From: Leuctra nigra
Taxonomy: Eukaryota > Arthropoda > Insecta > Plecoptera > Leuctridae
DNA: 64,000 nucleotides
Direction: 5' to 3'
Assembly (NCBI GenBank): GCA_934045905.1
Contig: OW203763.1
Coordinates: 18,172,948-18,236,947, forward strand
Shown: piece after piece, positions 50,890-63,632 of the stretch
Position numbering within the stretch: the stretch's first letter is position 1
Layout: every line of letters begins with the position of its first letter
The notes under the pieces: model-generated
Databases searched by the model: none
What the model saw: the letters and a program-made list of their open reading frames with translations, nothing else
Told to the model about the DNA's origin: nothing
Made by a program: the position numbers and the translations under genes

Positions 50890-53179
50890 TTAGTAGAGAT
50901 GATCAAAACTTGAATGAATATTTAACACTTCATGATTCTTGTCATTAAGTCCTTGAATAATGTTGATGTGCTGCTTTGAAGAAGGTTTGCAAAATGTAAC
51001 ACTACTGTCTTTCACAGAACGCTTCCTCTTCGTAGAATAAAAGCGAGTTTGTGGCTCCACATTTTTATTTGCAGGTTCCTTATTTCCACCATCATCTAAG
51101 TCGACATCGTCCAATGAACTTCTGCGTTTGATGTCTTTAGTAATGTCAATTAACTGGTCAAGTCTTTTAATGACTACATTCGAATCTTCTTCCGTAAACT
51201 CCAAGGAGAAGACTTGTCCCATCAGAAGATTTAACTTTTCCATCATCAATTTCTTCGTGTCTGCAGTTTGATGAAGTATCGCATTGTGCGCTTGTACAGC
51301 GGAGAGCAGATCAGCAGTGGTTTATGGAGTGCCTCTAAATACATGTTTGTATTAATCCCAGAACCTATACGAAAGCAGTACGCCCACATTTCTGATCGAG
51401 TAGAATAGTGTTTTCGGAAGTATTCACCAAACTCCTTGGTCGATTCATCATCAGTTAGTTCTTGAATTAACTGTTCTTGAGAGATTGCAAACTGATTAGG
51501 ATTAGTTTCTTGCAAAAGTACACGTACGGCCTTGTAGATAAGAGCTTTCATTTCATTACTACCCGTAATTTTCTCTCTGATACTTTTTCGCCAATTTTTA
51601 TCGACGTGCCAAGTGCACAAAAGCCTCTGCTTTGATGGACCCATCACAATTTCCCAGGCATTGTAGAACGAAGGGTCATCGTCTGACATGAATACATCGG
51701 TTTCAATATTTCCTACTCTATCACGGACGGTTTTAAAAAATAAGTTCCATGAGAGCGTATCCTTCCTATTACTTAGGCAAAAAGCCCCAGGACAGCCAGA
51801 TCCATACTCGTCCACGGTCAGAAGTGTCGTCAACTCAAAGTCGTACTGGTTTGTACCATGAGTACTATCTACACATATTTTCTTTTTGCCAAACTGTTCT
51901 AACATTTTTCTTTGAAATGACGTCAATATTACCAAAAAGAAATCTTTCTTCTCTAACACCCCAGAGGGGTCCTCCACTCCCTGAGGCTTGTACAGAGCAA
52001 CAGGGTTCTCTTCGACGCCAAGCTTGTTCATACTCTCAACCCACAAGTGAACACTCGTTGCATCATCGGCGTGTTGTCGGCCTACGTGGAGATTAAAGTC
52101 TCTCCTGATGTTTCGCAGATGGTTCTTGGTGACAAAACTCTTCGTAGTAATCTGGTCCACAGCTTCATCGCGGATGTCATCCATAATTCTTTCCAATGTC
52201 ACTCCATCGGCTATTTTTCCTGTGGATAGAAATTTTGTTTTATTGGTTGGATAACTAAATACCTACTACATTTTTTTTAATAAAATCTGACTATCAGAAC
52301 ACAATAGTAGTTACATTTAACGACTATATTCATATTTTGTTACTAGTGAAAGTGCAATTTACCTGCTAGTTGTGTTCGTTCCTCATATGTGAGTGACAGG
52401 CGGCTGAAGCTTCTGGAGTGGTTGCAGTGAGTTTTCCAGTAAATCACTTCGACGTCACATTCAGACTCAGTAACAACCATAGAAGAAGGACATGTCCTTT
52501 CAATTTTATTCGAACCTTGACTTTTCATCCTTTTTTTCCCAGTTGCTTTTGTAGAAAAACTGCCTGACCGATGACAGTTGTAATAGTATTTCTTCCGATT
52601 TCCAAGTACTTTCACTCCTGTCATCAAAACGAACTGTGTGCGTGTTTCTCTTTCGGTCGTTGCCTTCCATAATTGAAATTCTGTAACAATCAAAACATAA
52701 CCAAAATGTTACGATATTGAAGTGTGTTTGCTAACTTTAATTTTCAATCAGCATAAAATATGAATTGATGACATTTCTATTAGTGAGTCCTACAAGAGCC
52801 ACTTACCTTTCAGTGAGTTAAATTTCAATTCTTCCTTTTCCGAGTTGATATCGTGAACATCGCTCAAATGGTTCCGCAAATGTTTGGTGTCGGCAAGAAC
52901 AAAGCAACATTCAGAACATTTTATTTTGCTCATCACCTTCCCGGTAGAAGCAAGTTTGCGAGGAGACGTCTTCGGGCAAGTGGAATGCTTCTTGCGTAGA
53001 TGTTTATTTAGGTTAAACTTTTTCTGAAAACTTGACTCGCACAAGTGGCATGAAAAGGACTTCAAAGTACCAGGAGATCCTTGTTTGAGTTGAGGCACTA
53101 TGTTGTGCACATTGCGCAAATGTTTGTAGAGATTGTAAGAATTTGACAGTGACTTATCACATAAATAGCACGATTCCAT
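50890..53179 (-). CDS. MULE transposase with C2H2 fingers (probably defective)
   Basis: Inferred exons on the minus strand: 53179-52807 (three C2H2-like fingers, starting CYLCDKSLSNSYNLYKH), 52680-52363 (an FLYWCH/WRKY-GCM1-like zinc domain with C..C..HCNH), and 52219 down to a stop at 51246 (DDE core). The joins keep phase. The core shows CVDSTHGTN (first D), MSDDDPSFYNAW (second D) and the family's CTWH motif. After MYLEALHK the frame runs into a stop, while an overlapping frame (50890 to about 51310, ADLLSAVQAHNAIL...) continues as a plausible C-terminal helix and basic tail. An internal deletion or frameshift near 51310-51330 therefore probably inactivates the enzyme. The protein acts on its own TIRs to excise and insert the element. 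Confidence 0.8.
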
Positions 53180-53543
53180 GACTAAAGATACCTATAGTAT
53201 TACTTTACTTATCACAATACCTACTACCTAGCACTATTCCATGACCACGAACGTCATAAAAACACACAAAAAGTCACAAAAGAAGTCATAACCTCAAATC
53301 TTACACCTACTTACACCTTGCAATTTCTTCTAAGTCCCAGAATATCATAGTGCGCATGCGCTACTCCAACCAATCAGAGAGAGGAATATTAGGAATCCTT
53401 CCTTTCTTGATTGCTTCGTGTTATTTTCACCACTCTACTGGGTACGCGTGCGCGCGCATTCTACATTCATATGATGGTTACAGATTTTCGGATTTTTTTG
53501 GAGTTCTGTCTGCCCACCATAGAGTTTTTTTTTAGGTTCTGAG

Positions 53544-53644
53544 CCCTGATTCTATAACTCCATTGCGATCGCTTAGCAATTATTGCCATGTTAATCTTAT
53601 GGAAGAAATTGCTAAGCGATCGCAATTGAGTTATAGAATCAGGG
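53544..53644. mobile_element. 101-bp hairpin MITE, copy B
   Basis: Counterpart of 30021-30121. Confidence 0.8.
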
Positions 53645-54080
53645 CCCTGGTTGCCCAAGTATATTTTTCCCAGAAACTTGAGATTTTCCTTCATCTGAAG
53701 CGCTAGTCTTATGTTTATTACATGTTTTATACCATTGTATACCCAACGCATTAAGTTGTGATAAAACTTACCCCCTATCGCTACTACCAGTCGTACACAG
53801 AAGTATTATAAGTTGCCTAAAATACAGATATTTGTATACAGAGGGGTGATTTGCAAGACTGGTTTTATCATTGGTTTTTATCACGACTTAATGAGTTGGC
53901 GTACTATTCGGGATATTGTAATAATAATTCTTAAATATTGCTATTAGTTGATTAAGGTCTTTGATACCTAGATACAAAACTGCTGTGTGCGTTTCGTTCT
54001 GAATCTCCGGAGAAACGACTGGCAACATACGAGCGAGGGGGGGGGGGGGGGTCATATATCCGCGAACTCAAAGGGTTACG

Positions 54081-54705
54081 GAGATGTGAGTTTCTAGAGC
54101 ACATAGTTCCCTTTAGAGGCATATATACAAAAGTTTAGCATAATTGTGTCATTGTTGTAGAAAGAAGTTATCGCCGAATAAGCAAGTCAACGTCGAAGAA
54201 TGTTTAAATGGTCAAATTGAGTGTCGCACAGTCATCAAATTCATTCAAAATCAAGGAAAAACACCTCATGGAAGAGATTTTAGTGTTTAATTTTTGACGC
54301 ACTTTATTTCTTCACAAGTTTTATTTATAAGTTTTTTAATCTTGTGACATTTTTCTAATAATCGTTAGCAATCTAATAATAATAGCAATCATTCCACCTT
54401 TTGTCTGACAAACAATAATAATTACAAGGCTTAAAAAATACATATCAATCAATGGGCCTTGCTGCAACAGGTAAACAGGATTTGGGGACTATTGCATGGT
54501 TTTCCATGGTTTCAGGTGATCTTCATTAATTTTGAAAGAACTAGGATGAAATTGATGATGTTGCAATTGAAATGTTCTTTGAGATTGACTGACTTACTTA
54601 ATTGTCAATATCTTATACAATAATTACACAATTATGCTAAAATTTGGTATATATGCCTAAAAAAGGTCACCCAATAGAACTATGTTCTCTAGAAACTCAC
54701 ATCTC
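54081..54705. mobile_element. Element with terminal inverted repeats of about 85 bp, copy B
   Basis: Counterpart of 30556-31180. Confidence 0.7.
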
Positions 54706-57286
54706 TACTAGTCGGCGAATATAATGACTCCCCGTTTAACACCATTCATCAACAGCATGTGGTTGAACTTGAGAACCTCAGAAAGCTGCATACCAAACTT
54801 TACAAATCTCAACAGCCATGAGCCAACCTCAGCAGCAAACACCATAGAAATCTTCACGGCCGAAATTTGAGGCACAAAAGTACACTCAACATCAATCACC
54901 ATAAAACGGCCAAGTAATGATCTCAGATCTGTGATATTTTAACTTTTAACTTGTCAAGTTTTAAAACTTGACTTCGATCTGTGATATAACTTAATTGAAC
55001 TGTGATATTTTGTTAGTTTTTTTGTGTTATTTATTATCTTATATATTGCAATGTATTTTTAATGTGTTTATATTATATTTGTACTTGTACTTGTGGGCGT
55101 CGGCCCGTTACAAATAAAGAATTAATAATAATAATAATAATCATTCTCGTATGTTGCAGCTACGTTATTTGTTAATTTATTCACGAGTTCACAAATTGAT
55201 TTATGAGCGTGTTTAAAATTTTGAAGGACATTGCACATTGCTTTTCAGTTTCGCAGAAATGAGACCCTGACAAGTTTTAGAGAAAATAAACATAATTCTG
55301 GGAAGTGGTTGAAAAACAAATCATAAATTTTCTCCTTTCAACACATTTTTAATATTTCAATGATATCAAGGGTAGGTATATCATAGATTTAGTAAAATTA
55401 TTATATACAATAGCTTTTCAATTTTACAAAGCTTACAATATCTTGTAAAGAGCTGCATACATACAGCTGACAATAACAACTACTATATATATATATTTTT
55501 CTCTCTCATTTATATTTGTTGAGCAGTTAAAATTTATCATTCACAACTAAGAAAATAAATTATTAAGCTCTTTCAAAATAGTCCAAATGAACAATTGATT
55601 TAATATTTTACAAAAACACTTAGTCATTTCAGTGAATCAATATCTTGAGTAAAACTATCATCTAGCTAGATGGTAGTCGAATTTTGGCACATTTATATAT
55701 TTAACAAAAATGTTAATTTTACAAATAGGTAGGATGTAAAAATGCCATTTGATGACACTCATTGCATGTATCAGATGGATTATCGGAGTGCAATTCAAGG
55801 CATTTATCAGAATAGTTTAAAAAATTCTAAAAAATGGAAGATATTTTTTGGTTTTTATTTAGTATAAATTTGATATGATTTAAATTTCCTGTATATGTAG
55901 ATATAGTAATTTTATGGAAATCTACCTACCAATTTGACCTCTTGTATTTTGTTCACTAGTTAAAAGAATTGTAAAAAAAAGAACTCTGAACAAAGAGTTG
56001 AGAATCAAGTTGATTATAATCAATTAACAGTTTTCATCATATGTTGATCCCAATATTTGCACATTCATTTGATTGCGTCCTGCCTGCAAGCAAGAATCAT
56101 ACAGAATCAACCCGACAGTTCCCAAAAAAATTACCCACACATTGCACATAAGACAGTAACAATGAGCAATTTTACCTGGAAACTGTTTCATGCAACATTC
56201 TTACACACTTAAAATAGTAATATAATAACATAGCACAGCACAATATACAATAGATGTACATAGTCATAGTAATATTAAGATGGCAAACTTCCGACCAATA
56301 TTGGACCTGTAGATTTCGTCCATAACAATAACAGCAATAAAAATGTTTGAACAAGAGTTGCACACACAATTAGTGTACATACCTACTTTACTTATATGTT
56401 CTTGTATCTGGCAAAAGACATTGCCAGTAGTATAAGAAAGCATTTAATTAGGTCCAGATTCTTGGGACATAGGCAGATATACATAAATTAGACAGTGAGT
56501 CAAGTGTTAAATTATCTACAGAGTTAAAATAACATTAAACAATTGGCTGAAAGTACCATATAAGATATTTATAATACCACCGATTCAGTGAATTGCCCTG
56601 CATTGTTAGGCAGCAAGAATTCAATACTGTACATTCTCTTCTCTATTAAGACGTTAATTGATCCATTACAATTAAAAGAAAGCAACAAAGATAATGTATT
56701 ATGCTTTTTGCCAGTAGATAATAAGATTCTTCACTTCTATGGGCTCGGCATAGTGAAAATATAGATAAATGTCATCATCGTTTTGTATACAAAAATGGCT
56801 TTAGATATGAAATATTTGGCAACTAATACAAGTCTTGAGAATGGAAGCTTATTGGTTGGTTAATGCATTTTTTGTACAATTTTTAAAACAACTTTTAGAA
56901 AAATCTTTTGGCATTTGCTAGGAACCTACTGTACATTATCTAACCTGTCCACATGGATCTTATTTCTCTTGGTATAAAGAGAAATACAGCAGCCAAAAGA
57001 AGGTGCCATCAATGATAATAGTTTATCTAGACAACTAAACTAATATATGACTATATGCCTGGTCTCAAATATTCCATTTTTACAGTTCCGATAAATCTCA
57101 TGAAACACACACAAAAAATGGTATCACCACAATCAATGGCGATAATTTAGGCACTGTACCCGAGATTCAACAGTGCCTTGTAGTTCCATGGGTAATATCA
57201 TCTCTCTACACAATAAAAATCACGGAGTAATTCGTTCACAGAGAGAAAACACTGAACCAAGTCATTTACTACTTTTCGCAGTACAA

Positions 57287-60200
57287 TTATTCATTCAACA
57301 CAATTTTCCTTAATCCAACTTTGTTACCATCACTGTTCGATTCATTCGGCTCTTTGTCCCCATTGTCTATCGTCGGTTTAGGTTTTAAAATCCTGTCATC
57401 ATTTGTAAACGCGATTGTCCTGTCAGAGAGTCTGCGATCTTTGAACGAGGTGTTTCCTCTTGCCGAGAAGACATGCTGTTGAGGCTGCTTTTTGTCTTCT
57501 TCTGTCGATGAATCGTGCTCGACAAACGAGTGGACGTGAAGCGATGTGACGGTGGAGAAAGTTGCCAGACAAATATTGCACGAGTATTTGCCATTCAGGT
57601 TGGCCTCCTGAGTCAAGGAAGGACGACATTAGGTACTTGTACAAGATAACTGGCATTTATAGATGACGCAAAAGAAAAGTTATTATCGTCTTATGAATGA
57701 TCATGACGACGATTGTGAAATAATAAAGGGGGAAGGGTTAAAGGAGTGACTTTTTTACAATATGGGCAATTAGAACTGAGCCTAATTAGCAATTATAGGC
57801 TTTTGGAACCAAAAAAACTTGTAAAAATAGTGGGTGGGTGAATTAACTACGACCTCCTAAATGAGGACTAAAAGTACAATATTGAAGTTGACAACTTCAG
57901 GGGTACACTCAAGCAACATTGACCATTTTGTATGAAACTTGGGCTACTATTTAACCAATTGTTTCAGTTTTCAATAAAAAGGACGGGCTTTATGACTGTG
58001 TATGCATTATTTCAGTTTTCAGTAATAATTAACTACAGTTGGTAGGTACCTATAGCCTTTTATTTGCAATGGGAAATAATTTGATTTTCACTCACATTAT
58101 CACCATCCGAAGTATCGGTATAATCAAGTTCTTCAATACTCTTCCTCTTCCGCCCGGTCTCTGGGACTGGATTCTTGGCAACAGGTTCGAGTAACGTGGG
58201 CCTGACCAGGGTCGGATAAAGAGGTTGACGGCCTTCAGGTCGCGACATGGTGTCTGTCTTCAAGGACTTGGCCATCTCTTCGTGCGGCAGATAAGGTCTT
58301 GGAGGACTTAGGCAAGGTTCCCCTTCATCCGATGAAGTGTCCCCTCCGCTCAGAGGTGGGTTGGGGTTCAAGAGCTCCCCACGCTCCCCGTCCCATTGGC
58401 CCAGCTTTGATGGGTCCTTCTCGTACAGCTTTTGTGCCAATACCTGTTGACCAAAAGAAGATATTATACATCCAATGTAAAATTAGTGAAGTGTAAAAGC
58501 CTCACAATCTGTAAAAATCGAAGTTTGTAAATTTTATATATTTACATGTTAAGATTTGTGTGTATACAGTAGGTATCGATAGAAAACAACAAACTACATT
58601 TCCTTAAAAAAATATCAATGTGTAATTATAATCGACATAATAGTCCCGATAGTAATTTATTTACCCATATCGTGATTTGCTTCAATCGATAATAAAATAA
58701 ATGTCTACTGAATGAAATACAGTTTAAGAACATTGGCAATGGCTATAAGGGTGAAGAATATCAGGACATTATTACAATTACCGTATATAATGCAATAGCA
58801 AAATCAGTGGTTAATTTGGGGGCTGACGCGTCCCCTCACTCTTTTTTCAGGGTGTACGTGGGACGCCGTCCGCCCACTTATTTTTCATAAAAGGTTAAAT
58901 TGGCTTAAAATTATGTACAAATCGCATAGAAAGGCACAAAATTTCCTGAATTCAAAATTTTCCCGGGGCTATGCGCCCCGGACCCGCATTGAATTGGTGG
59001 GCCGTCCCCCCAAACCCCCGATTGTTTTCGTAAGCAATATGTTTCCACAACAATAGCCGAGCGTCCACCCACTTATTATTTTACAAATTAACCACTGAAC
59101 AAAATCGAGAACATTCTTTTGAGAATTCAATTTCATATAATGCTGTTCAACTTATGTGTGTAATAGGCCACTGCAGCAATTAGGAATGACCTTGGATTTA
59201 TTCTCTGTCTGCCATGGTTGCCTATTTCAAGCATTAGTTAAACAGCCCTTGTAGTATACATCAATATTACTAGTGTACCAACTAGAGTACAACAATTGTA
59301 CCAATAAACTAAAAAAAAAAATTTAATTGACTCTTCCTAAGTTCCATCAACTCAAATCCAACTAGTGTGTAACTATTATGAACCAATATAAACAAACTAA
59401 AAAACTGAATTGTCTTTACCTGTAGACTCTCGAGGGAATTGTCGCAGTCTGAAGTGTCGATGTCATTGAGACTGACGCCTTCGCGTTCCATTTCGGCGTA
59501 AGTTCCAAATGGCAGTTTTCCGACGCACTCGAGTTTCATGATGTGCATCTTGGAGCGCAGGTGCTTGGCGAGATGACCGTGGATGCGGAACGCAATCTTA
59601 CAGTCGTCGCACTTGAAGGGACGAGGATTGGTCATCGTCGCAGTGCCGAATGTAGAGTTCATGCTCACCTTTAGGAGAAAGGTAATTTCAATTGTCAGAA
59701 CAGATCTCTATTGAAGTCCATCCATACCATAATAACCTTAGTCGTTATACTCGAACACACACATAATGGTAAAAGAATGATACAGTTACCTATTTCATAA
59801 CTTTGGCCTCGGGAAATGATCAGTTATTTTTGTAGAATGTTTTCTATTTGCTGTTTTACTAATATCAAACTTTAAAAATAAAAGCAAGTCTATTCCATAC
59901 TTTTTTACATGGTAGATAGATACCCATTATTACCTAGGCTATACATCAATGCATTCAGGACTCTTATTCTTGAATACCTATGTTATCTTGTCTCTCCAAG
60001 TTGTGATATCATAAGACTGTTTCAAGTTTGTCCTATCTCACTCACACCATATTATATTATGAACACATGACCTGATAACCATTTGGAGAATAGGCATCCT
60101 AGTTTTATTTAGACAGTGTACACTAAAAAAAAGAGACAATGATTGTCAAAGGAACAGATTGACTGAAATAGAATTGATGGCACCATCTGAAGTAGTCTAC

Positions 60201-63200
60201 TCTATACATACTAGGTAGTCATCTAACTCTAGTTGGTGAGCTCAGTTGCTTAGGAATGGGGGGGAGGGAATGAAGGGAAAATCCTTCCTCAAAATGTTTC
60301 TGGACCTATAAGCCCCAATTACTTGCATTGCACTGTGGGGTTGTCCCCCCAAGCCCATCATTGTCTTTGGAAGCAATCCTATCTCCCGTCAACGTATTAT
60401 CATAGAGATGTATACACAGAGAGGGGCATGTACGGGTTATGCATGTGACCACGACAGAGTTCTAAAAAATGGCCGCCGAAACAGAGGGAACTATGGGAGG
60501 CGGCCATATTGGGGAAACTTTTCTGACAGTCCACATTGAATGAATTGAGATATATTGTCTGTATTGTCGATATTAACGGTGTTAATTAAAGTGTATTCAT
60601 TATTTAAACGATATATGTAAGGCAAAGTGTTGTCAGAATGTTTCCAGGACGTGGTAAGAGTGCTGGCGAACCGAAGAAATGGAAAAAACGGTATTATTGT
60701 GCTCTTGGAATGTGCACAAATAATACTCGCGATGTCGGAGAAGACATCATTTTGTTACCCTTTCCAAAGCCATGCCGTGATTATTTATCTTCATTATATG
60801 AACATCGGCAATTGTTTAAAATCTACTACTTAACTACTTCACTTGATGCTTACTTCACTTACTTCTACTTGATTAATAAATCTACTTATTCCTTACGTAC
60901 TTGGGTCGTTCTCAAAAAAATCGTACTTTTCAGTTCCAAAAAAGACAAAAAAATCTAATATTTTGAAGTAAAATTTGCTTGAATTTATTGATATATCTTT
61001 TAACTATTCATTCTGAATAGTGGTCAATTCTAATTTTTCATATTTTAAGTAAAATTGCACTAATCTTTGGTACCTAGTGATATTGGACTATTGGACTAAA
61101 AGTATGTTAATATTTGATGTTTAATAATACTTTTTATTATATTACTTCAGTGTTCAATAAATAATACGATATAGAAAAAAAATTAACATTTAAAAATTAT
61201 ATGATAACAGGGACTATTCAGAGTGGATATCCACAGATTAAAATACATTAATAAAATTGTATATATTTTAAATCTTAATTTAACTGTTAGTACTTTTGCC
61301 TTGGGACATGCTTTTCAGGCCTCTCTCCAGCAATCTTCCTGAATTTCTAAAAAAAGATAATAATTGCACAAAAAATGGCCTGATATTTAACTAAATGGAC
61401 TGCGTAAAAGTATATTATCTACATTTCTTTAGCTTTAATGAATTCTCAAAGTCTCGGACGCGAAAAGTACAACTTTTTTGAGAACGACCCACTTATTTAC
61501 AAGTCCTTTCAAATAAATACCTATTCAATTACATAGTACCTAGTAATGAAACAAAATGTGTTCCTTAGCCAAGGTTCCTAACCCCACATTACAAGAACTT
61601 GTCAAACATACTTCAAGGATTATAACGTTTTAAAATAATCTAGGTGTTTATTTTAATGTCTATTGAAATAAACTCACCTTTATTCATCTCATTTTTCTCC
61701 ATATTTCAAGTTTTAAATCTAGTAAACAAGAGATCACTACGATTGTTGACCTGTGAAACATGTGTAAAACTGATGTCAACACAATTTCATTCCCCAGTAT
61801 GGCCGCCTGTCAGATGAAGGGTGGGAGTGGCCAAGGCCGAGCCCCCGTCACTGGCGCGCGTTTTAAGATGCCCCTCTCTGTACGAAGTACAGTTATATAT
61901 CTCTATGGTATTATTATCCCCCCCCCCTTACCCTCACAAATGTAATTCCTATGTGCCTGGGTGAGCTCTTGAAAGTAGCCTGACTACCAGACATTCCGCT
62001 TACTTTGCTGTACTTATTTAGAGCAGCCAGTATTCAGGCTACAATGCTACATGCAATCCAGACTAACTTAAGTTTGTTATCCTGTATTGTATGGATGAGA
62101 ACCTAATGGGTGAGGTGAAATGATCATATTTGAATTCAAAATTGCCTGGTATTTTTGAAACACATTAACCCCTTGGGGTCTTTTGACGATCGGCATTCGT
62201 CATGGTTTTGCCTGGTCGTGCGGTTCATATATCCCGCGCTACTATTTTCACTTTATAGTTGATTCGGTTGTTGTAAGATAGCGCTGCAATGCATTCTTTT
62301 GGAAGAGTGTGAATGTAGCAACATTTTAGTCCGCTTCTCATATCGATACATGCAACTATCGATTTATATTGATCCATGAAAGTCGATCAAGAAAACTTTT
62401 TGACACTTGCACAACCAAGATGGCTACCAAGTATACAATTTCTAGTTCCGATGACATTTTAAACCTTCTTTTGGACAGTTATAATGAAGTAAATAGTAGT
62501 GCGAGTGATTTTATTTATTAAGATGAACGTATTGATGTATATAATTATGATTAAAGCGATGTAAATACTTTGGCAAGTGATGACGATTAGGCGCCTACAC
62601 GGGCGAATTAAATACACTTTCTTTGGTTAGAAATGGGTAGAATATTCAGACCCCAAGGGGTTAATGCAGGATCCAGAATGTTTTTTTTTTCGAAAAAGAC
62701 ACTCTTCATCTTCATCTTACACAACTAGAAAATTGAGCTTGACGAGCTTGCTATCTAGGTCAGGGGTCAGCAACCTTTTTTGGTGAAGGAGCCAATTTCC
62801 CAAAAATTAATAATTTAGATAGGTAATAATAGACCGATTTAAAAATTATCTAGGTGGCTCTACTTTTCAAAAAATTTCACATGCAGTTTGGTTTTCCATA
62901 TATCTGTTGGTGTTTTTATCCATTGTTGTAAAACACCAATAGATATATGGAAAACCAAACTGCATGTGAAATTTTTTGAAAAGCAGAGCCACCTAGATAA
63001 TTTTTAAATCGGTCTATGGGAGCCGCAGTAGAGGCAATAAAATAAAAATACACCAAAAATAATAAATTGAATTACTAGTTTATTTTGATATTTAGACGAA
63101 GCCCCGCAGGGCGTTTTTTTTAGAATTTCAACAATTTAAAAGAGATTCTGTGACTCTAATATCGCAGTGAGTATAAATGTCTATGCTAATATGAACAAAC

Positions 63201-63632
63201 TGAATCAAATAACCTTCCAATTGTTTTTCAACAATTTTAAATTGATTCTTGGTACTTTTAAATGAACATACTGAATCAAAATAACCTTCCAAATGTTGCC
63301 CCAAAGGGCGTTTTTTTCCTTCGAATTTTCAAATTTTTCGATTCCAGATCTTTATTTAAATTATAAAGAGCCATTCAAGAACCACCAAGGAGCCGCAGGT
63401 TGCCGAGCCCTGCCGTAGGTGGTTCAATGTGAAGACAATTCATACCTTGTTCTGATGACTAACACTCCGCTCATGCTTCTGCAAGTGGCCCTTTGTTCTG
63501 AACGAGACGGCGCAAGACTCGCAACGGAACGGTCGCTCGAAGTAATGGATGTTGACGTGAAGTCGCAGTTGACTCGGCTTGGAGAAGATTTTGTTACAGA
63601 TGACACAGATGCTGCGACCATCCTCCAAAACA
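57287..63632 (-). CDS. C2H2 zinc-finger transcription factor, schnurri-like (3' part)
   Basis: Four minus-strand exons: A 63632-63446, B 59668-59420, C 58443-58096, D 57607-57287 (stop). The joins are phase 0, and A begins in mid-codon, so more exons lie to the right of the window. A encodes two C2H2 fingers (CVICNKIFSKPSQLRLHVNIH and CESCAVSF..HLQKHERSVSH), B a third (CDDCKIAFRIHGHLAKHLRSKMH), and D a fourth (CNICLATFSTVTSLHVHSFVEH). Between them C is Pro/Ser-rich with an acidic patch (DYTDTSDGDN). The adjacent fingers with H-x5-H spacing, followed by KLPFGTYAEMER, suggest the C-terminal finger group of Schnurri/HIVEP (ZNF40) proteins, which are nuclear cofactors of BMP/Smad signalling. This assignment is by recall and only moderate. 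The intron between A and B is loaded with transposons. Confidence 0.7.
60638..60823 (+). pseudogene. Partial THAP domain in the P-like element
   Basis: The frame from ATG 60638 reads MFPGRGKSAGEPKKW then YYCALGMCTNNTRD and LLPFPKP. The paired cysteines, basic/Asn stretch and FP motif match the first half of a THAP zinc finger, the DNA-binding domain of P-type transposases. The second half (C-x2-H and AVPTIF-type end) is missing, and a nested element begins at 60903. It is a remnant or a first exon. Confidence 0.45.
60903..61490. mobile_element. Nested 588-bp inverted-repeat element
   Basis: Ends GGGTCGTTCTCAAAAAA ... TTTTTTGAGAACGACCC extend inwards through GTACTTTTC, and ACTT is duplicated on both sides (60899-60902, 61491-61494). 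It lies within the P-like element and has no coding capacity. Confidence 0.75.
62169..62660 (+). mobile_element. piggyBac-type non-autonomous element, copy B
   Basis: Counterpart of 38099-38590, with TTAA at 62165-62168 and 62661-62664. The short N-terminal frame (62420-62521) has one E to A change. Confidence 0.7.
62761..63412. mobile_element. Non-autonomous hAT element in the zinc-finger intron
   Basis: Ends CAGGGGTCAGCAACC and GGTTGCCGAGCCCTG pair imperfectly, and GGAGCC motifs follow inside both ends. The flanks share TAGGT, but a full 8-bp duplication is not preserved. It contains the palindrome 62830-63016. Copy A has only its first 95 bp. Confidence 0.65.
62830..63016. repeat. 187-bp near-perfect palindrome
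   Basis: Two arms of about 87 bp, starting TAGACCGATTTAAAAATTATC, pair with about two mismatches around a loop of about 13 bp (near 62917-62929). The right edge of the duplicated segment (62855) lies inside the left arm. Confidence 0.9.

Larger units (their letters stand above)
49590..53419 (-). mobile_element. Mutator-like (MULE) transposon, copy B only
   Basis: Terminal inverted repeats of 66 bp (49590-49655 and 53354-53419) start ACGAAGCAATC and differ at about three positions. GTTATTTT is duplicated on both sides (49582-49589, 53420-53427; 8 bp, or 9 if one end base is shifted). Copy A has the uninterrupted site with one GTTATTTT near 29900. The 3830-bp element carries a minus-strand transposase gene and a 139-bp minisatellite. 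Confidence 0.95.
60401..61907 (+). mobile_element. P-like element with a THAP exon, copy B only
   Basis: Inverted ends CATAGAGAT(G/A)TATA are followed by subterminal ACAGAGAGGGGCAT repeats on both sides. GTATTAT (7 bp) is duplicated at 60394-60400 and 61908-61914. Copy A near 37844 has the empty site. CA ends, short TIRs plus subterminal repeats and a 7-8 bp duplication fit the P superfamily. A partial THAP coding stretch inside supports this. No complete transposase is present. Confidence 0.6.
39029..62855 (+). repeat. Large direct duplication, copy B
   Basis: Second copy of 18836-38786 in the same orientation. It is longer mainly because of a MULE (49590-53419) and a P-like element (60401-61907). 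Offsets to copy A are 20193 at the lipin exon, 20204 at the F-box gene and 23524 at the zinc-finger exons. Sequence past 62855 (the rest of a palindrome, then zinc-finger exon A) is not in copy A, so B keeps the native context on its right side and A keeps it on its left. Confidence 0.95.
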
